From Chytriomyces cf. hyalinus JEL632 (taxonomy: Eukaryota; Chytridiomycota; Chytridiomycetes; Chytridiales; Chytriomycetaceae): a stretch of 64,000 nt of DNA. The notes beneath the pieces were generated by a model. The model had not been told where the DNA came from, did not search any database, and saw nothing but the letters and a program-made list of their open reading frames with translations. This document shows, piece by piece, positions 32,580 to 44,711 of the stretch. The stretch covers positions 489,146 through 553,145 of the forward strand of contig JAIWWG010000013.1 in NCBI GenBank assembly GCA_025435555.1. The letters run 5' to 3'. Both the position numbers and the translations under genes were made by a program. Position 1 is the stretch's first letter, and every line of letters begins with the position of its first letter.

Positions 32580-35490
32580 ATGCATCTCCAGCCGCAGTAC
32601 CCACGCCCGACACATCCGGAAGGGCCGTCTCAGGCTAACTCAAAGGCGGCCAATAGGAAGAGACCTGCCGTGTATGCTGAGAAGGCGTGCTCACACTGCA
32701 AGAACTCTCACGTTGCTTGTGATGCGGGCAGACCGTGCAAGGTCCGTACCCACTCTCGGATTACCTGCTCCGATGTCAATATATTCTTACGCCCTTCCTT
32801 TAACCAATAGCGATGCATCCGCCTCAATCGTGCCAGCTCATGCACAGATGCTGAGCGCAAGAAGCGGGGTCGCCCGACCAACCTCGCTAAGGAGTTTATG
32901 GCTATTACAGCAAGTCAGGCGGCCGTGCCTGGCAGTCCGCCGCCTCTTCCACCACTCCCACCACCGTTCGTGAGCTGGCCTGCGCCTTTGCAACTGCCAC
33001 TTCCGCACATGTTCCAACATGGAAAATCACACCACTTGCACGCCGGCACGTCTGTTCTATCCTCGGATTCTTTTTCTATGCTGCCATTTGATCAGAACGG
33101 CGCTTATACCCAGAATAATGCGAACTTGGATTCGAGCCAAGACAATCAGACGGTTGAACCTATTGCACACTTTCAATCAAGCGGTAGCTCTATTGATGCG
33201 CTGATTTTTGGAGGACTCTCCAGTCCCTCCGTTCGACCCACTGACAGTGCTTCAGTAACAGGAGCCAAATCTCACTCAATAGCAGCACCGCCAATACCGA
33301 TCCCGCCACATGCGAATGGCACGGATGAAACTTCGAACACTGTATCGTCAAATATACCCAATGTCGCGATTAGCCAGCCACCTTCCCAACAAAAACTTCT
33401 GGCACCTGAATCGGATCAGCAGCAACAGAACGAACAAATCCCGAATATACAACCACCTGTCCGACCGCCGGATGCAAACGTGGTTGCGTCAGTTCCTATT
33501 CAACCAGCACCTTTTTCAGACTCGGCTGCTTCTTCAGCATCGCAGCTCCCACGTTTTCACGAAACCCTGATGAAAAAAAATGCCACGGCCACAATGAATC
33601 CCATCAGAGCTTTGATCGTGAGCCACATTGGTGCGAAGCAGTTTAATCAGGCGGCAGCTGCGTTGAAACAGCAGCAACAACAACAGTCGTCCTCGTCCTC
33701 GTCTTCATCCTCGAGATGGGTCAAATCCGCGGACCCAAAACGGCGATTTTCACCACAACCAAATTTATTTCAGCGAGTCAAACGCGCCAGTCCCAACACG
33801 AAGAAGCGGAAAGAAGGGACTGGAAAAGAGGCCATTTCAACAGCAACCGACCCTACCGTCTTGTTTGGGGGCCTTGAAGGCAATCCATCGTCTCAATTTG
33901 CTTCTTCCCAAAACTCTGCCCCTGGGAAAAAAACGCGGCGAGGTTTTGGAAGAAAAGAGTTGGCCAATACCCCGCCAATCACAGAGTCATCTGCGGGGCA
34001 TTTTACGGGAACATCCAACCTCAATCAGTTTTTCGGGTCGGGATTATCGTCATCGTCAATTTCGAATGTCGGGCATGAATCTAGTTCCACGATGAGAATG
34101 ATCAGTGTGGATGAGATTTTAGAGCAGGCTGGAGTGCTTGGACTTGGGACTACTTCTGGATTGGTTGCATCGCCCAGTACAATGAATGCGAGGCTGATAG
34201 CGGACTTGAATGCAGGCTCGATGGATGCTGGGAACGCTGCAGCCGAAACTCAAGTGACTGGGTTGAATATTGATGCTGGTTTCCCTGGGGCTGAATCGAA
34301 AAGCGGCGCAGCTCCTGTATCTGCATCCGTCGATGAAGATAATGGCTTAAGCGACATTCTTCAACAGCTAATTCGCGGTATTTTAAGCTCGGATGGTGGA
34401 CAAACTGATTATGGTGCAGGCGTTGGAGATGGGCAGCATGGTGACAGCCAAGATGATGTGATGCAAGCGGTTTCAGCACTTTCCATGCTGCTGCCAGACG
34501 ACTTGACAAAAGCGCTCACATGTTCATGTAAGTTTTTCACCTGGTCTGCTTGGAACTGCTCAGTCTCACTCACTTCACCGAAATTAAAAAGCAGTATCCG
34601 CCGACACTGAGAACGATGCTGTCACTGCCAGTATCGAAGCAGCCGCCAAAGCTTTAATATCAACTCTACTCGAAAACGGAGACTCAACGGAAGATTTCCT
34701 GAACAAGTCCCTTTCTCCTGACGGGCCTTTATTTCAACACCAGCAAGACCCACAAAACACACAGAATCCACAGAACTTCCAATTTAATACCACGCCGTCT
34801 GCAGCTTCTGCATCCTCCTCAACTTCGTCGTCGTTCCCGTCTCCGATGACGACTGGATATAGCAAGCAGCAGGGGGCCAACGGGCATTTGCAACAGCAAC
34901 ACCAGCAACAGCATCATTCGATTTCATCGTATCATAATCCGCACCAGCGACCGCCCCGTCAACAACACAATCCAGCTCTCCCAAAATCTGCGCAATCGGG
35001 GCTTTATCCAAATGCAGCCACAGATTTTCTCTACGAGCTGGATCATGTATCTGCCGATGGGACTGCTGCTAGTCTAAAAGCGCCATCGTCCACTTTACAT
35101 CGTCCATCGCAGTTGGCCAATCAAAGGAAAGGGCCTGACAAACACACGAGCTCTTTACAAAGTCACGAGCTCCAGCGGTTGGGCGATCCCCTTCAACATT
35201 TGGCTGGAATTGGGACGTCTCTGCTTGATTTTTCGTTGCTAAGCGCGAATGGTGAAGGGGGTGGTTCGAATTCCAGTGGCGCTGGTAGAAGAGGTGGAGG
35301 TTCTGGGGCAGGTACGAGCCGAACGGGTGGAGGTGAAGATCGAGTCGAGCAGGGATGGGTGAGTCAGGAAAACGCGGAGAGACAGAATCCAAGTGGTGGT
35401 GGTAGTGGTGGCACTGGTGCGGGGTGCTCGAATGAACTAATTCTCGAAGAGCTTGACCGCATGTTTGATGACAGCATGTTTGATGTCTGA
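32580..35490 (+). CDS. Zn(II)2Cys6 regulator, ERT1/AcuK type
   Basis: Three exons: 32580-32741, 32811-34527 and 34592-35490, about 925 aa. The zinc cluster spans the first intron: KACSHCKNSHVACDAGRPC joins KRCIRLNRASSC, a CX2CX6CX5CX2CX8C arrangement followed by TDAERKKRGRPTNL. The HxxCxxxRPCxRC core and the long final loop match the ERT1/RDS2/AcuK subfamily, which controls gluconeogenesis and respiratory genes in fungi. Beyond it the protein is low complexity: a Pro run (GSPPPLPPLPPP), poly-Gln and poly-Ser near residue 270, KRRFSPQPN, and a Gly-rich tail ending LEELDRMFDDSMFDV, an acidic-hydrophobic end like an activation motif. No PAS-like domain, usual in AcuK proteins, was recognised. 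The start could also be 32460; the third exon may begin at 34592 or 34595 (in phase both ways). Confidence 0.8.
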
Positions 35491-35866
35491 CGAGGGTTTT
35501 TTTTTTTTTTTTGATCCTTATGAGGTCAGTGTTATGTTCGTAAATGCAACAGAGTAAATGAGAGCAGCCATCGTTATCGTTTTTGATGCCAATGAAGTGA
35601 ATGAGAACAACTGTGGCATCTCCATATCTTCCAGTAAGCCGCGGATATATGACGCCAAATGCAGTCCAAGGAAGCAGCAAGGACCACAAGGACGAGGGAC
35701 GCGGCAGCCTACCATCAATTTCAAGCAAGGCCAGACGTGAACCAACGCCGAAAAGTGATGAGGGCAAATTATCTTCAAGTGGCTTTTTTAACCCAATAAA
35801 AGAAACAATAAAACGGAATAGGAAATGAACCACCATCCCAGCTTGTGTAATCCCATAGATGGCCGT
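35491..35866. other. Convergent 3' intergenic region
   Basis: The zinc-cluster gene (plus) and the acidic protein gene (minus) end toward each other over 376 bp. A poly-T run of 16 lies at about 35497-35512. AATAAA words occur near 35796 and 35807 on the plus strand. No gene was recognised. Confidence 0.45.
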
Positions 35867-38122
35867 TTACCGACCCGCCCAGGCAATATGATCCAACTGC
35901 CAAACAACTTCCTGCAGTCCAATAAGCTCCTGGACTTTATGCGTGTAATCGTCTAAAAAGGCTTCCTCACACTCGTCATCATTGTACTCAAACGTGGAGT
36001 CTGATTCCTCGTCCGAATCTTCATTGGTTTCGTCTGTTTCGTCATCGTCGTCGTCCGAGTCATCCTCGTCCGAATCTTCTTCAGTGTCCGATACGTCATC
36101 CGTCTCGTCACTGTCCTCCTCCTCCTCTCCGTTCCCACCTTCTGCATACTCTTGATCGAACAGCCCTTCTTCATCATCAAGAAACTCCGCATCCGCATCA
36201 TCTCCCCCATGCGGCCCCATGTGGCGCGACACAACTCCGAACCGCGGGGCGCTCCACACTTCCCCTTCATCATCACTTTCACTGTCATCATCACTATCAT
36301 CGTCATCACTGTCATCATCATCATCATCATCGTCATCGTCAGTGTCATCTTCATCGTTAAGAGCTTCTTGCCGATGCAGACGCACGCGTTCACGGAGTCG
36401 ATGCCTCGTTTGCTCCAACAAAACACATCCCTCGCATGCAACCGTTGCAGCATCGAATTTTTCGGGGTTCTCACGCAGCCGCACATCCGTTACGGATCGA
36501 GACCGTCTCTCCCAGAAATTATTTTGCTGGTGAAACTCCACCAAGTCCACCAAATAATTATCCGCGTCGCCCGATGTGGATGCAGGAGGGATGGGGGCCG
36601 TGTCTTCAGCTCCTCGTCGCTGAATCCATTTGGAACTCCTGTCAGAGAATTTCTTTCCGACTTGAAGAAATGCCTTCAACTTGTATTCGTGGGCTGTTGC
36701 TGTAAAGTCGGCGAAGCGGTCTTGCCAGGCGGTCAGACGTCTACGCTTTGAATATATTAAATTTTGCGACGAAAGCAATGCACTCGATGCAGGGGGTTCG
36801 TCTTGGGTATCGATGCTGCTGCTGGTGGGATGGTTCACTTTGAAGAAAAATTTCGTGTCGGACGGCTTTTCGTCTCGGTAATGCTGCAGACAGAGATCCA
36901 GATCAGGATTCGTGAGAATGTCCTCGCTCGATGCAATTTCTACACAATGATCCAAGTCCTCTTGATCCAATTCGGATTCCAGAGATTCGAACGGGAAGGT
37001 GGGGTTTTTGCAGAGCACACAGGGACAATTTGAAAACGACGATGCAATATTTGTCGAGATTGAGCTCGAGGATGATGCTGAAAGAAGGGAGGGACCCAAC
37101 GTAATTGGCGTCGCGTGGGAACTGCAAGATGGCGGAAAGTTGCGACGATCTGAGAAGGCACCCAGTTCCGAGGCATGCTGCGGGGAGCTGTTTGGCCAGT
37201 TTAGTGGGCAGAGATGAGAGTGGGTGACACGTGACTCGGAGATGGACCAATCATCGTAAGCTGAAAGGTCTGACTCTTGATCGGAAGTGTCGGACAAGTC
37301 TGCACCTTGCGCTGAGGCAGTATCTGAACCTGTGTAAGTGATCAAGTTAAAACAAATCAACAGTGGCGGAGCTCAGCGGATAGTACCGTCATTGTCCTCC
37401 GTCTCGGTGTTTAGGGCAGTTAGGACAAGTGCGGCAGTGTCCGCTGCTGGGTTAGAGCTGCGCACCTGAGCAGATCGCGAGCGGGACGCAGAAGAGGAAG
37501 GAACTACGACCAGATGACCGAGTCGCATGCGCATGCGCAGATGGTTGATGGGCACCACCGGCGCTCCGTCTGTGTCCAGCACCAACAGCCGGAGTGCGTT
37601 AATTCGGTCCAGCAAAGACGCACTGAAGGCGGCTGCCAATGCCGGAGAGTGCTTGAGTGACGCCGGCAGCATCGACAGGCTCGACGCTTGTCCGTCCGGC
37701 TGAGATGAGGAGACACCCGCATTCTCTCCATCTACCCCCGGCACAGCACGCACGTTTTCAACTTCCTCATCGTTCCAACCGTCACTTTCTCCATCAGAAA
37801 GTAGAGCAGGAAGCGGTTGCGGACAGTCTACGTCCGTGTTGTCGCTGAATGTCACCGATGGCGCCCGTACCCGCATTGGCAGGCTATGGCCGTATGAATT
37901 AGAGCTCTCAGTGCTTGATGGATGAAGCGGCGTTGCTGGCGGTGAAGGAAGTGCAGTGTTCCCAGGTTGCGGTTGCGAGTCGCCCAATCGCGCAGGAGAG
38001 TTTGCTTCACTGTCTGGCAGCTGACTGCCTCTGATGAGTTCGGCAACGATCATCTCATGCGCTACGACAGATGTCTCCACAGGCACGGACGTGGACACTT
38101 CTGTTCCCCCTCCTCCAAGCAT
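35867..38122 (-). CDS. Acidic, Ser-rich 732-aa protein of unknown function
   Basis: Two exons, 37387-38122 and 35867-37329, joined across a 57-nt intron (GTACTA...ACACAG). The ATG at 38122 is preceded by a 24-nt poly-A run on the coding strand. The N-terminal part is Ser/Pro-rich (SPPATPLHPSSTESSNSYGH). A middle stretch contains FFKVNHPTSSSIDTQDEPPA and a helix-like YSKRRRLTAWQDRFADFTA, then VDLVEFHQQNNFWERRSRSV. Residues about 560-720 are dominated by Asp, Glu and Ser coded by GAT/GAC/TCA triplets; the end is VHKVQELIGLQEVVWQLDHI-like and more ordered. Such proteins are often nuclear or histone-binding, but no domain was recognised. Confidence 0.65.
36266..36357. repeat. Imperfect (ATC)n trinucleotide repeat in coding DNA
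   Basis: A TCA/TCG/TCC-rich tract codes for the Asp/Ser run of the acidic protein (minus strand). It contains an uninterrupted ATC stretch of about seven units near 36313-36331 and can be expected to vary in length in multiples of three. Confidence 0.85.
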
Positions 38123-38133
38123 TTCTGTTAAGC

Positions 38134-38157
38134 TTTTTTTTTTTTTTTTTTTTTTTT
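38134..38157. repeat. Poly-T run of 24
   Basis: A homopolymer of 24 T lies in the 66-bp gap between WDR89 and the start of the acidic protein gene, 11 bp upstream of that ATG on the coding strand, where it reads poly-A. Its length may be affected by sequencing error. Confidence 0.9.
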
Positions 38158-38188
38158 CTGAACACACACGTTTCAGCTTCTCCTCAGA

Positions 38189-39528
38189 TTACACGTTGCG
38201 CCACAGTGAAACAACTCCATCTTCTCCACCACTCACAAGCATCCTCTGGGCAATGTTCCAATGCACCCCGCGCACGATGTCTTGGTGCCCCCCGTTCAAT
38301 GAAAATACAACCTCCATTGAATCCAGGCTCACATTCAAAATCCCGAGATTTCCACTGCGCCGTTGAAAATATTCGTAATCAGAGGCAATCCAAAAAGAAA
38401 GAAATTTCCCTCACCTCTGCGTCCCAACTACCAAATACAGTCTCCCACTCGGCGCGTCAAACACCGTATCCACCAAATAATCGAGCGCAAACCCTCCTCC
38501 AGTTCCTTGCATAACTGTTCGAACATCCCCAAACTCCTTCACAGTCTCGGCTTCCTCAAACTTGTACAATCCATACGTTTCGACGTGGGTTTGCGCAAAA
38601 ACGTATTCGTATTGAGGTCCGAAGAATCCGATTTTGCTGATCGAGTTGCTCTTAATTACTTGGTACAGCGAGTCTTCTTCAGACAGATCTCCGGTGATGT
38701 TGTACAGGTTGATCAGACTGCGTTAATTCTCGCCTGTTAGACTAAACAACGTCGCAACAAAGTTCAATCCGGCAAATAATTTCTCCATATTACCAGTCGG
38801 TACTCCCAGAAATTAACAGATTGTCACGCGATGGATGAAAGCGAACCTGGTAGAGCACAGCACCGACGAAGTCAGTCAATCATAAACTTGAGGCGAAATT
38901 AACGCAGCTACCTGCGTTACGTCATCTGAATGGCAATCGATAAATTGCGCGAGTGGCAGTGCTCCTCCTCGAACATCCCTTCAGAAAAACAAGAAGGAAG
39001 AAAACAAGGAATGACACAGAAATTTGATGAATGCCATTGCAAAAAGATGACGGTAGGCTTGTAGTACCACATCAATAAACGAGCCACATCTTCTCCTTCA
39101 GGTCCAGCCTTCTCAGCAAGCTCTGTACCAGCTGCAAGAACTGTTCCCGCAGCATTCAGCGATATTGATAAGACACTAGCTCCCGCTTAGCAATAAAGAA
39201 TTTCGGTAAGAGCAAGACCGAGATCGTGGGATGCAAAAGCTGGCATACCATCCAGCCTGGCAACTGGAGACATAGTACGCATATCGAAAAGAGAAACACT
39301 GCCATCCATTCCGCCGACATAGACCGTGTTCGCAGCCGATGGGCCGAAAACAACCTCTGAGATGGGCGATGTGGTTTGAAGTGTTGCCGCACAAGCAAGA
39401 GTAGAGGGATCAAGCACTTTGATGGAACCAGATGCACAAGGTGCCAAGAGAAGGGGTTGCGATGGGGATGGTGTTATGGACGTGACATAGTCTTCCGTTT
39501 GGATCTGGTGCTGCACTCTGAATGCCAT
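38189..39528 (-). CDS. WDR89: WD-repeat protein WDR89
   Basis: Six exons: 39249-39528, 39068-39179, 38912-38978, 38794-38846, 38415-38717 and 38189-38354, about 326 aa. WD-type words run in order: YVTSITPSPSQPLLLAPCAS, VVFGPSAANTVYVGGMDGS with LFDMRT, VLSISLNAAGTVLAAGTE, LLMWDVRGG (split by an intron inside the Trp codon), VRFHPSRDNLLISGSTD, and near the end NGGHQDIVRGVHWN with MLVSGGEDGVVSLW. The SINA-GTE word and the DDVTQVRFHPS word are typical of WDR89. The family forms a seven-bladed propeller; its role is not firmly known. The splice at 38718-38793 makes a Cys where relatives have Gly. The start is 91 bp from the divergent Rpb3 gene. Confidence 0.83.
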
Positions 39529-39619
39529 CTCAACAGGAAAGTGACGGGCAAAAATAAAATGGAATAAAAAAATAACACATTATTCACGGGACGACGAACA
39601 ACGCTGAATATCAACAACT
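39529..39619. promoter_or_regulatory. 91-bp divergent promoter region
   Basis: Start codons of WDR89 (minus) and RPB3 (plus) are 91 bp apart. The interval is A-rich (GCAAAAATAAAATGGAATAAAAAAATAAC) and could serve both directions. Confidence 0.5.
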
Positions 39620-40564
39620 ATGAATTTGGGTGAAGCAAAGGGCCCTCAAGTTACGATCCGCAGCATTGATCACGAACGCAAACAGCTGTCTTTCATTCTG
39701 TGGAACTGCGATCTAGCCGTTGCGAATGCCCTGCGTCGCATTATGATGGCTGAGGTGCCAACCATGGCCATCGATTTGGTCGACATTGAGCAAAACAGCG
39801 TGCGTTGTTTTTCACCTTCTCCGTCGGCATGCTTCTCGGTGTATCACTCACTGTCTGTTGCACACAGTCCGTTCTCGTCGATGAGATGCTTTCTCACAGA
39901 CTGGGTCTTATCCCCTTAACATCCACAAATATTCGAGACATTACATATACTCGAGACTGTAACTGTGCCGAGTAAGATGTCGCTCTCTTTTTTTTTTTTT
40001 CTGGCATACTAAGTTGTTGTCTGCTTTCTCGTCTGCCTTCACAGATATTGCCAAAACTGCTCCGTCGTCCTGACTCTGAATGTTCGGTGTGATAGTGACA
40101 CGAACCGCGATGTTACTGCCCGGGACCTCATCAGCACAAATCCAAACGTGACGCCATACTTTTCAAGCGAAGAAGATGCAGGTGTTGTCATCTGCAAGCT
40201 GCGCAAGGGTCAGGAGGTGCGAATGCGCTGCATTGCTAAAAAGGGCACATCCAAGGAACACGCAAAATGGAGCCCTGTTGCGGCTGTTGCGTTTGAATAT
40301 GACCCACACAACAAGCTCAGGCATACGACGTATTGGGTTGAAACAGATGCGCTAAAAGAGTGGCCAGTGGGTCCCAATGGTGCGGAGGAGGTTGCCCCAG
40401 GCCCTGATGACCCGTTTGACTACAAGGCCAAGCCTGAAAAGTTTTATTTTGTGGTGGAGGGAACCGGTGTGATGGATCCCCGAGATATCGTGGAGAAGGC
40501 GTTAATGCTTGTGCATGCCAAAGTAGTTTTTGTTGTGCAGGACCTTCAGAAGTTGAAGTGGTGA
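39620..40564 (+). CDS. RPB3: RNA polymerase II subunit Rpb3
   Basis: Three exons: 39620-39799, 39868-39971 and 40045-40564, 267 aa. It starts with the alpha-like dimerisation domain: [40 protein letters not shown], then [19 protein letters not shown]. The zinc loop DCNCAEYCQNC is assembled across the second intron and has the four Cys typical of Rpb3. The C-terminal part includes [20 protein letters not shown] and [17 protein letters not shown], ending with the long helix for heterodimerisation with Rpb11 ([20 protein letters not shown]). Rpb3 nucleates assembly of RNA polymerase II together with Rpb11, Rpb10 and Rpb12. It is slightly shorter than the yeast protein because the acidic C-tail is missing. 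Confidence 0.95.
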
Positions 40565-40729
40565 GTGACCAGGACGAAAATGACGGAGGCGTGCAGTTGT
40601 TATTCCTGAGAATATACTCAATAATATATGTATCAGCAATGGATGACATCAGGTATCCTGTGAGAAATAGCTCGCAAGTTTGCTGCAGAAATTTAACATA
40701 AAATTTTGGTAGATAAAACTGAACAAGGA

Positions 40730-42293
40730 ATGAGCAAGCGCCGAAGGGATCACGAGAGCGAGAGCATCGCAAGCGATAAGGCAGGTTCACTGCCGATCCA
40801 AATCGGACTTATCGGAGCATTGGGAGACATGGCGCGACTCTATATTGGCGTGTGGCTGGCCCAGACAGGTGCGACTGGAAGAGCTGGTAAGCGTGCAGCC
40901 TGGAGAGATAAGCGCGTGCTGACAGAACCCTTATGCGAATCCATCCATACTCACACGCATCCAAGCTTTCCACATCCACGCATGCGACCATCCGTCCAAG
41001 TACGACGACCTTGTCAAGATCTATGCTCCACACATTGACAGCGGCACGCTGACAGCTCACCGGGACGGTCATGCAGTCTCGCGTGCTTCTGATATAATCA
41101 TTTACTCTGTCGAGTCGTCCAATATTGTCGCCTGCATAAAGGCTTATGCTCCTTCCACGAAACTGGGTGCTATCGTTGCGGGCCAAACGTCTGTGAAAGC
41201 GCAGGAAATCAGGGCTTTTGAAGAGTTTATGCCGAGTGACGTGTCCATTATCTCGTTGCATTCGATGCACGGCCCGTCAGTCTCACCGAAGGGTACTATC
41301 TTCAACTCCTGCTTGGCAGATGGTTGTCTCACGCGCGCATCGCAATTTTATTCATTGCATTAACCAGGGCAGCCTCTCGTTCTTCTTCCACATCGTGTGA
41401 CCGTGGCTTCCCATCTGGATCTCATGCACAAGGTTGTCGACCCATTCGAATCAAAAATCTTGCAGCTTTCTTGGAAAGAACACGACGATATTACGGCCGA
41501 TACTCAGGCCGTGACGCATGTGGCATTTTTATCTATGGGCGCCGCGTGGTCCACTGTTGGCGTTTACCCTTGGCTCTCGGACACATACAAAGGCACTCTG
41601 GTGGAGGAGGTGAAAGTCACCATTGCCATGCGCATTTATTTCGCGAAATGGCATGTTTATGCTGGTTTAGCGGTGCTAAATGAAAGCGCGCGAGACCAGA
41701 TTAGGCAGTTTGCAAAGTCGGCCAAGGAGTTGTTTGAACTCATGATTCAAGAGAAGGAACGAGAATTCACCGATCGGGTGATGGCTGCAGCTAAGGCTGT
41801 GTTTGGAAACTACCAGACGCCTCTTCTCCGAGGATTAAACGAGGAAGATGACGATCGATTGGAGGAAGCGAATGTGGATGTGGAGAATCTTCCATCTCCA
41901 TCAAGTCGCAAGCTTATCAAACCCAACAGCCACTTGTCCATTTTCGCGATCGTAGACTCTTGGTACCAAACGAAAACGAATCCCTTCGATCACCTGAGTC
42001 TCCTGGGTACACCACCTTTCAGACTATGGCTGGGCATCTCTCAACATGTCTTTATCACGCCTCATTTGTTGAACCAATCTATCAAAGCAGCCTTGTTTGA
42101 TCGATCGATTCGAATGGATGATTTGAACTTTGTTCTTGCTGTCACTGAATGGAGCGCGGTGATTGGTGTGGGCAGCTTTGATGGATACAGGGAGAAGTTT
42201 GAAGGCGTGCGCACGTTTTTCGAAGCGCAGAAGGAAAGTTTGGAGTGGCGCAAAAGAAGTGACCAACTCATCCAGAATCTGGGAATTGCCTGA
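40730..42293 (+). CDS. TYR1: Prephenate dehydrogenase, fungal TYR1 type
   Basis: Three exons: 40730-40886, 40966-41292 and 41368-42293, 469 aa (yeast Tyr1 is 452). The nucleotide-binding fold starts IQIGLIGALGDMARLYIG, where the GxGxxG pattern is altered to GALGDM as in other fungal Tyr1 proteins. Other landmarks are ACDHPSKYDDL, IIIYSVESSNI, TSVKAQEIRAFEEFM, ISLHSMHGPSVSPKG joined to QPLVLLPHRV, and KILQLSWKEHDDITADTQAV, followed by the helical C-domain (THVAFLSMGAAWSTVGVYPW). The enzyme oxidatively decarboxylates prephenate to 4-hydroxyphenylpyruvate for tyrosine synthesis. This form is found in fungi and bacteria but not animals. Confidence 0.93.
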
Positions 42294-42451
42294 TGCCGTG
42301 GCGAGGCGTTTTTAATATAACAGTCTATCGATCGTTTACCAACATACGCAGAGTCACAAAACACATCAGAATTCTTACTATTAAATCAAGTAACAAAGAG
42401 TCACAAAAAAGGAAACCTAAATAGCACTGGAACCACCTCCCAGATGAAAGC

Positions 42452-44495
42452 CTACTTTTTCCATGGCTTGGGTTTACCCATGCCTGCCTTCCCTTTGGCT
42501 CCACCGCTTCCACCTCCGACACCATCCGCACGAGGTTTCTTAAACAGCCGGTTCTGCGCGCTTGCTTCATCATCGTGATCCTTTCCTCTTGCCATGCTTT
42601 CGCTCACAATCTCACGACCCCTTCTTCCATTTGCACCTCTCTCCCTCATCTGCTCCTCCTTCATTTGCATATGTGCAAATCGAACAGCCTCAGAAACTCT
42701 CTCCTGAAGCATGAGGACAGCATTCTTGTCAGATCCTAATGGATATTCGTCCAACTTTTTTTGCAGCGCATGCTCAATCCGCTGGTAACACTCAATGTCA
42801 TATTGTGTCACAAGCGTAACAGACTTTCCACTGCGGCCAGCACGCGCAGTTCTTCCAACACGATGAATGTAATCCTTGCTACTCTGCGGAACATCGTAAT
42901 TGACAACGACATCCACGCTGGGAATATCCAATCCACGAGACGCAACATCGGTTGCAATGAGAATGTTGCGGCTCCCGCTCTTAAATTTCGTCAATGCACC
43001 AAGACGCTTGGGTTGAGACATTTGTCCGTGCAGGCAAACTGCTTCGAAACCGAGGTTACGTAGCATGAGCGTCAATTTCTGCGTGCTGTTACAGGTGAGC
43101 GTGAAGACAATGGCTGTTTGCCCCGCCAGTTCGTTGAGAAGGTACACGAGGTAGGCTTCCTTGTGTTTGAAGGGGAAAAAGATGTAGTACTGGAGAAGGG
43201 TGGACACTGTGCTGTATTTGGTGGCAACGCTGACTTTGACTGGCTCGCTCAAGGAAGCACGCTGCAGCTTTTCGACTTTGGTCGTCATTGTCGCAGAGAA
43301 AAGGAATGTGTTTCGTTCACGGGGAATAACTTTGAGGACCTTTTCAATTTCAGCACTGAGGATGAAAAGTGTTAGAACAGAGGTATCGGCAATTCGAAAA
43401 TCGATGATGAACAAACCCAAAATCCAAGTCAAGCAGACGATCTGCTTCGTCCATCACAAGATATTTCAACTGCTTCAAGTTAAATCCTTTCGTGTTTTCT
43501 AAGTGGTCGACCAGACGACCTGGCGTGCAAATGATAATATGCGGCTTTTTTGCAAGAGCAATCGATTGAGACATCATGTCCATTCCTCCGACAATAACGG
43601 CGCAACGCACTCCGATGGTAACTCCCAGTGCTTCGAATTGCTCGGAAATTTGGAATGCAAGCTCACTAGGGGAATCAAAAAGTTAACAGCCATTTCAAAT
43701 ATGAGGCGACAAGTTTACCGAGTGGGAGCCATAACGCACGCAAAAAGCGGCTGAGGGGCATTCCAGAGTGCTTGCAGAATTGGGAGTGCGAATGCAGCGG
43801 TTTTTCCGGAACCTAAATTTCGGTCGAGTCGGATTTTTTTTTTTTTTTTCGAAAGCAGTGACAACACATACCTGTTTGAGCCAATCCGATGATATCCCGG
43901 CCTTAATTTGCCACCAAATACATCATCAGTACGTGATCGCAGCAACGGAAAGAGTAATCATATATTCTTCACCTTGCAGAGCGAAAGGAATGGATTTGAT
44001 TTGGATATCTGAAGGTTTCTTGAAGCCAAGTTTTTCACAAGCTTCGCACAACTGGGGGGCCAGTCCCTAAAAACACCAGGAATGGAAAAGTCAGCAACAC
44101 ACAAGGTAGAACTCAATCATCCCCAAACAACATACCAAAGATGCAAACGTTGCGTTCTCATCCTCTGGCTCGATCAATTCCCTGTCAACATGAATGATTT
44201 CTTCTTCGTCCTCATCTGTGCTTTTTTTGCTGGCTGCTTTGATCAGGTGGTGTGACGGCTCTTCAGGCTGCTCCTCTTCGTCGTTCTCCTCTCCCTCTTC
44301 CTCCGCCTCCTCTTCTGCGCCCTCATCGTCGCTGGATTCGGAGACTGCAACTACGGCCTTTGCAGCTGGAGCTGGTTTCTTTGCGGATGATGAGGCAGTA
44401 GCTTTGCGCTTTACGCCAGCACTTGCGACCATGGCCGTTGCTTTGGATGTGGGAGTTGGGGCCATATTATTTGAAATATAATTTACAAAGTCCAT
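42452..44495 (-). CDS. RRP3: DEAD-box RNA helicase Rrp3/DDX47
   Basis: Six exons: 44136-44495, 43973-44066, 43872-43901 (30 nt), 43719-43812, 43417-43665 and 42452-43355, 576 aa. The first ATG (44495) has a weak context; the in-frame ATG at 44465 has A at -3 and G at +4 and may be used instead. An acidic N-tail precedes the Q motif ([20 protein letters not shown]). Motif I AQTGSGKT is split by introns; then PTRELAFQ (Ia), [11 protein letters not shown] (Ib), VMDEADRLL (II, DEAD), [13 protein letters not shown] (III, SAT), [22 protein letters not shown] (V) and [15 protein letters not shown] (VI). Rrp3/DDX47 acts in the nucleolus on 18S pre-rRNA processing. The 3' neighbour Utp12 belongs to the same pathway. 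Confidence 0.92.
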
Positions 44496-44711
44496 AAAAA
44501 AAAAAAAAGAAAGAAAGTCCCAGGCAATCAGGGCATTAAAGTTGAGGCAACAGAAAGACCCACATGCTTTCGATGTAGTAGCCCATGCATCCTCCTATGG
44601 ACGTTCGCCATGAGGAAGTCAAGGGTCCAGTGAGCAACAGCTTTGACTTTTATTGTTGGTCGCACTATCAGCGACCACCGCATGAAGAAATAAAAACACG
44701 TCCGTTCCTTT

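Noticed and set aside
36152-36751. A 199-codon plus-strand frame rich in Ile, Val and Ser
   Set aside because: It is the complement of the Asp/Ser repeat of the acidic protein and its hydrophobic composition is an artefact of the repeat.
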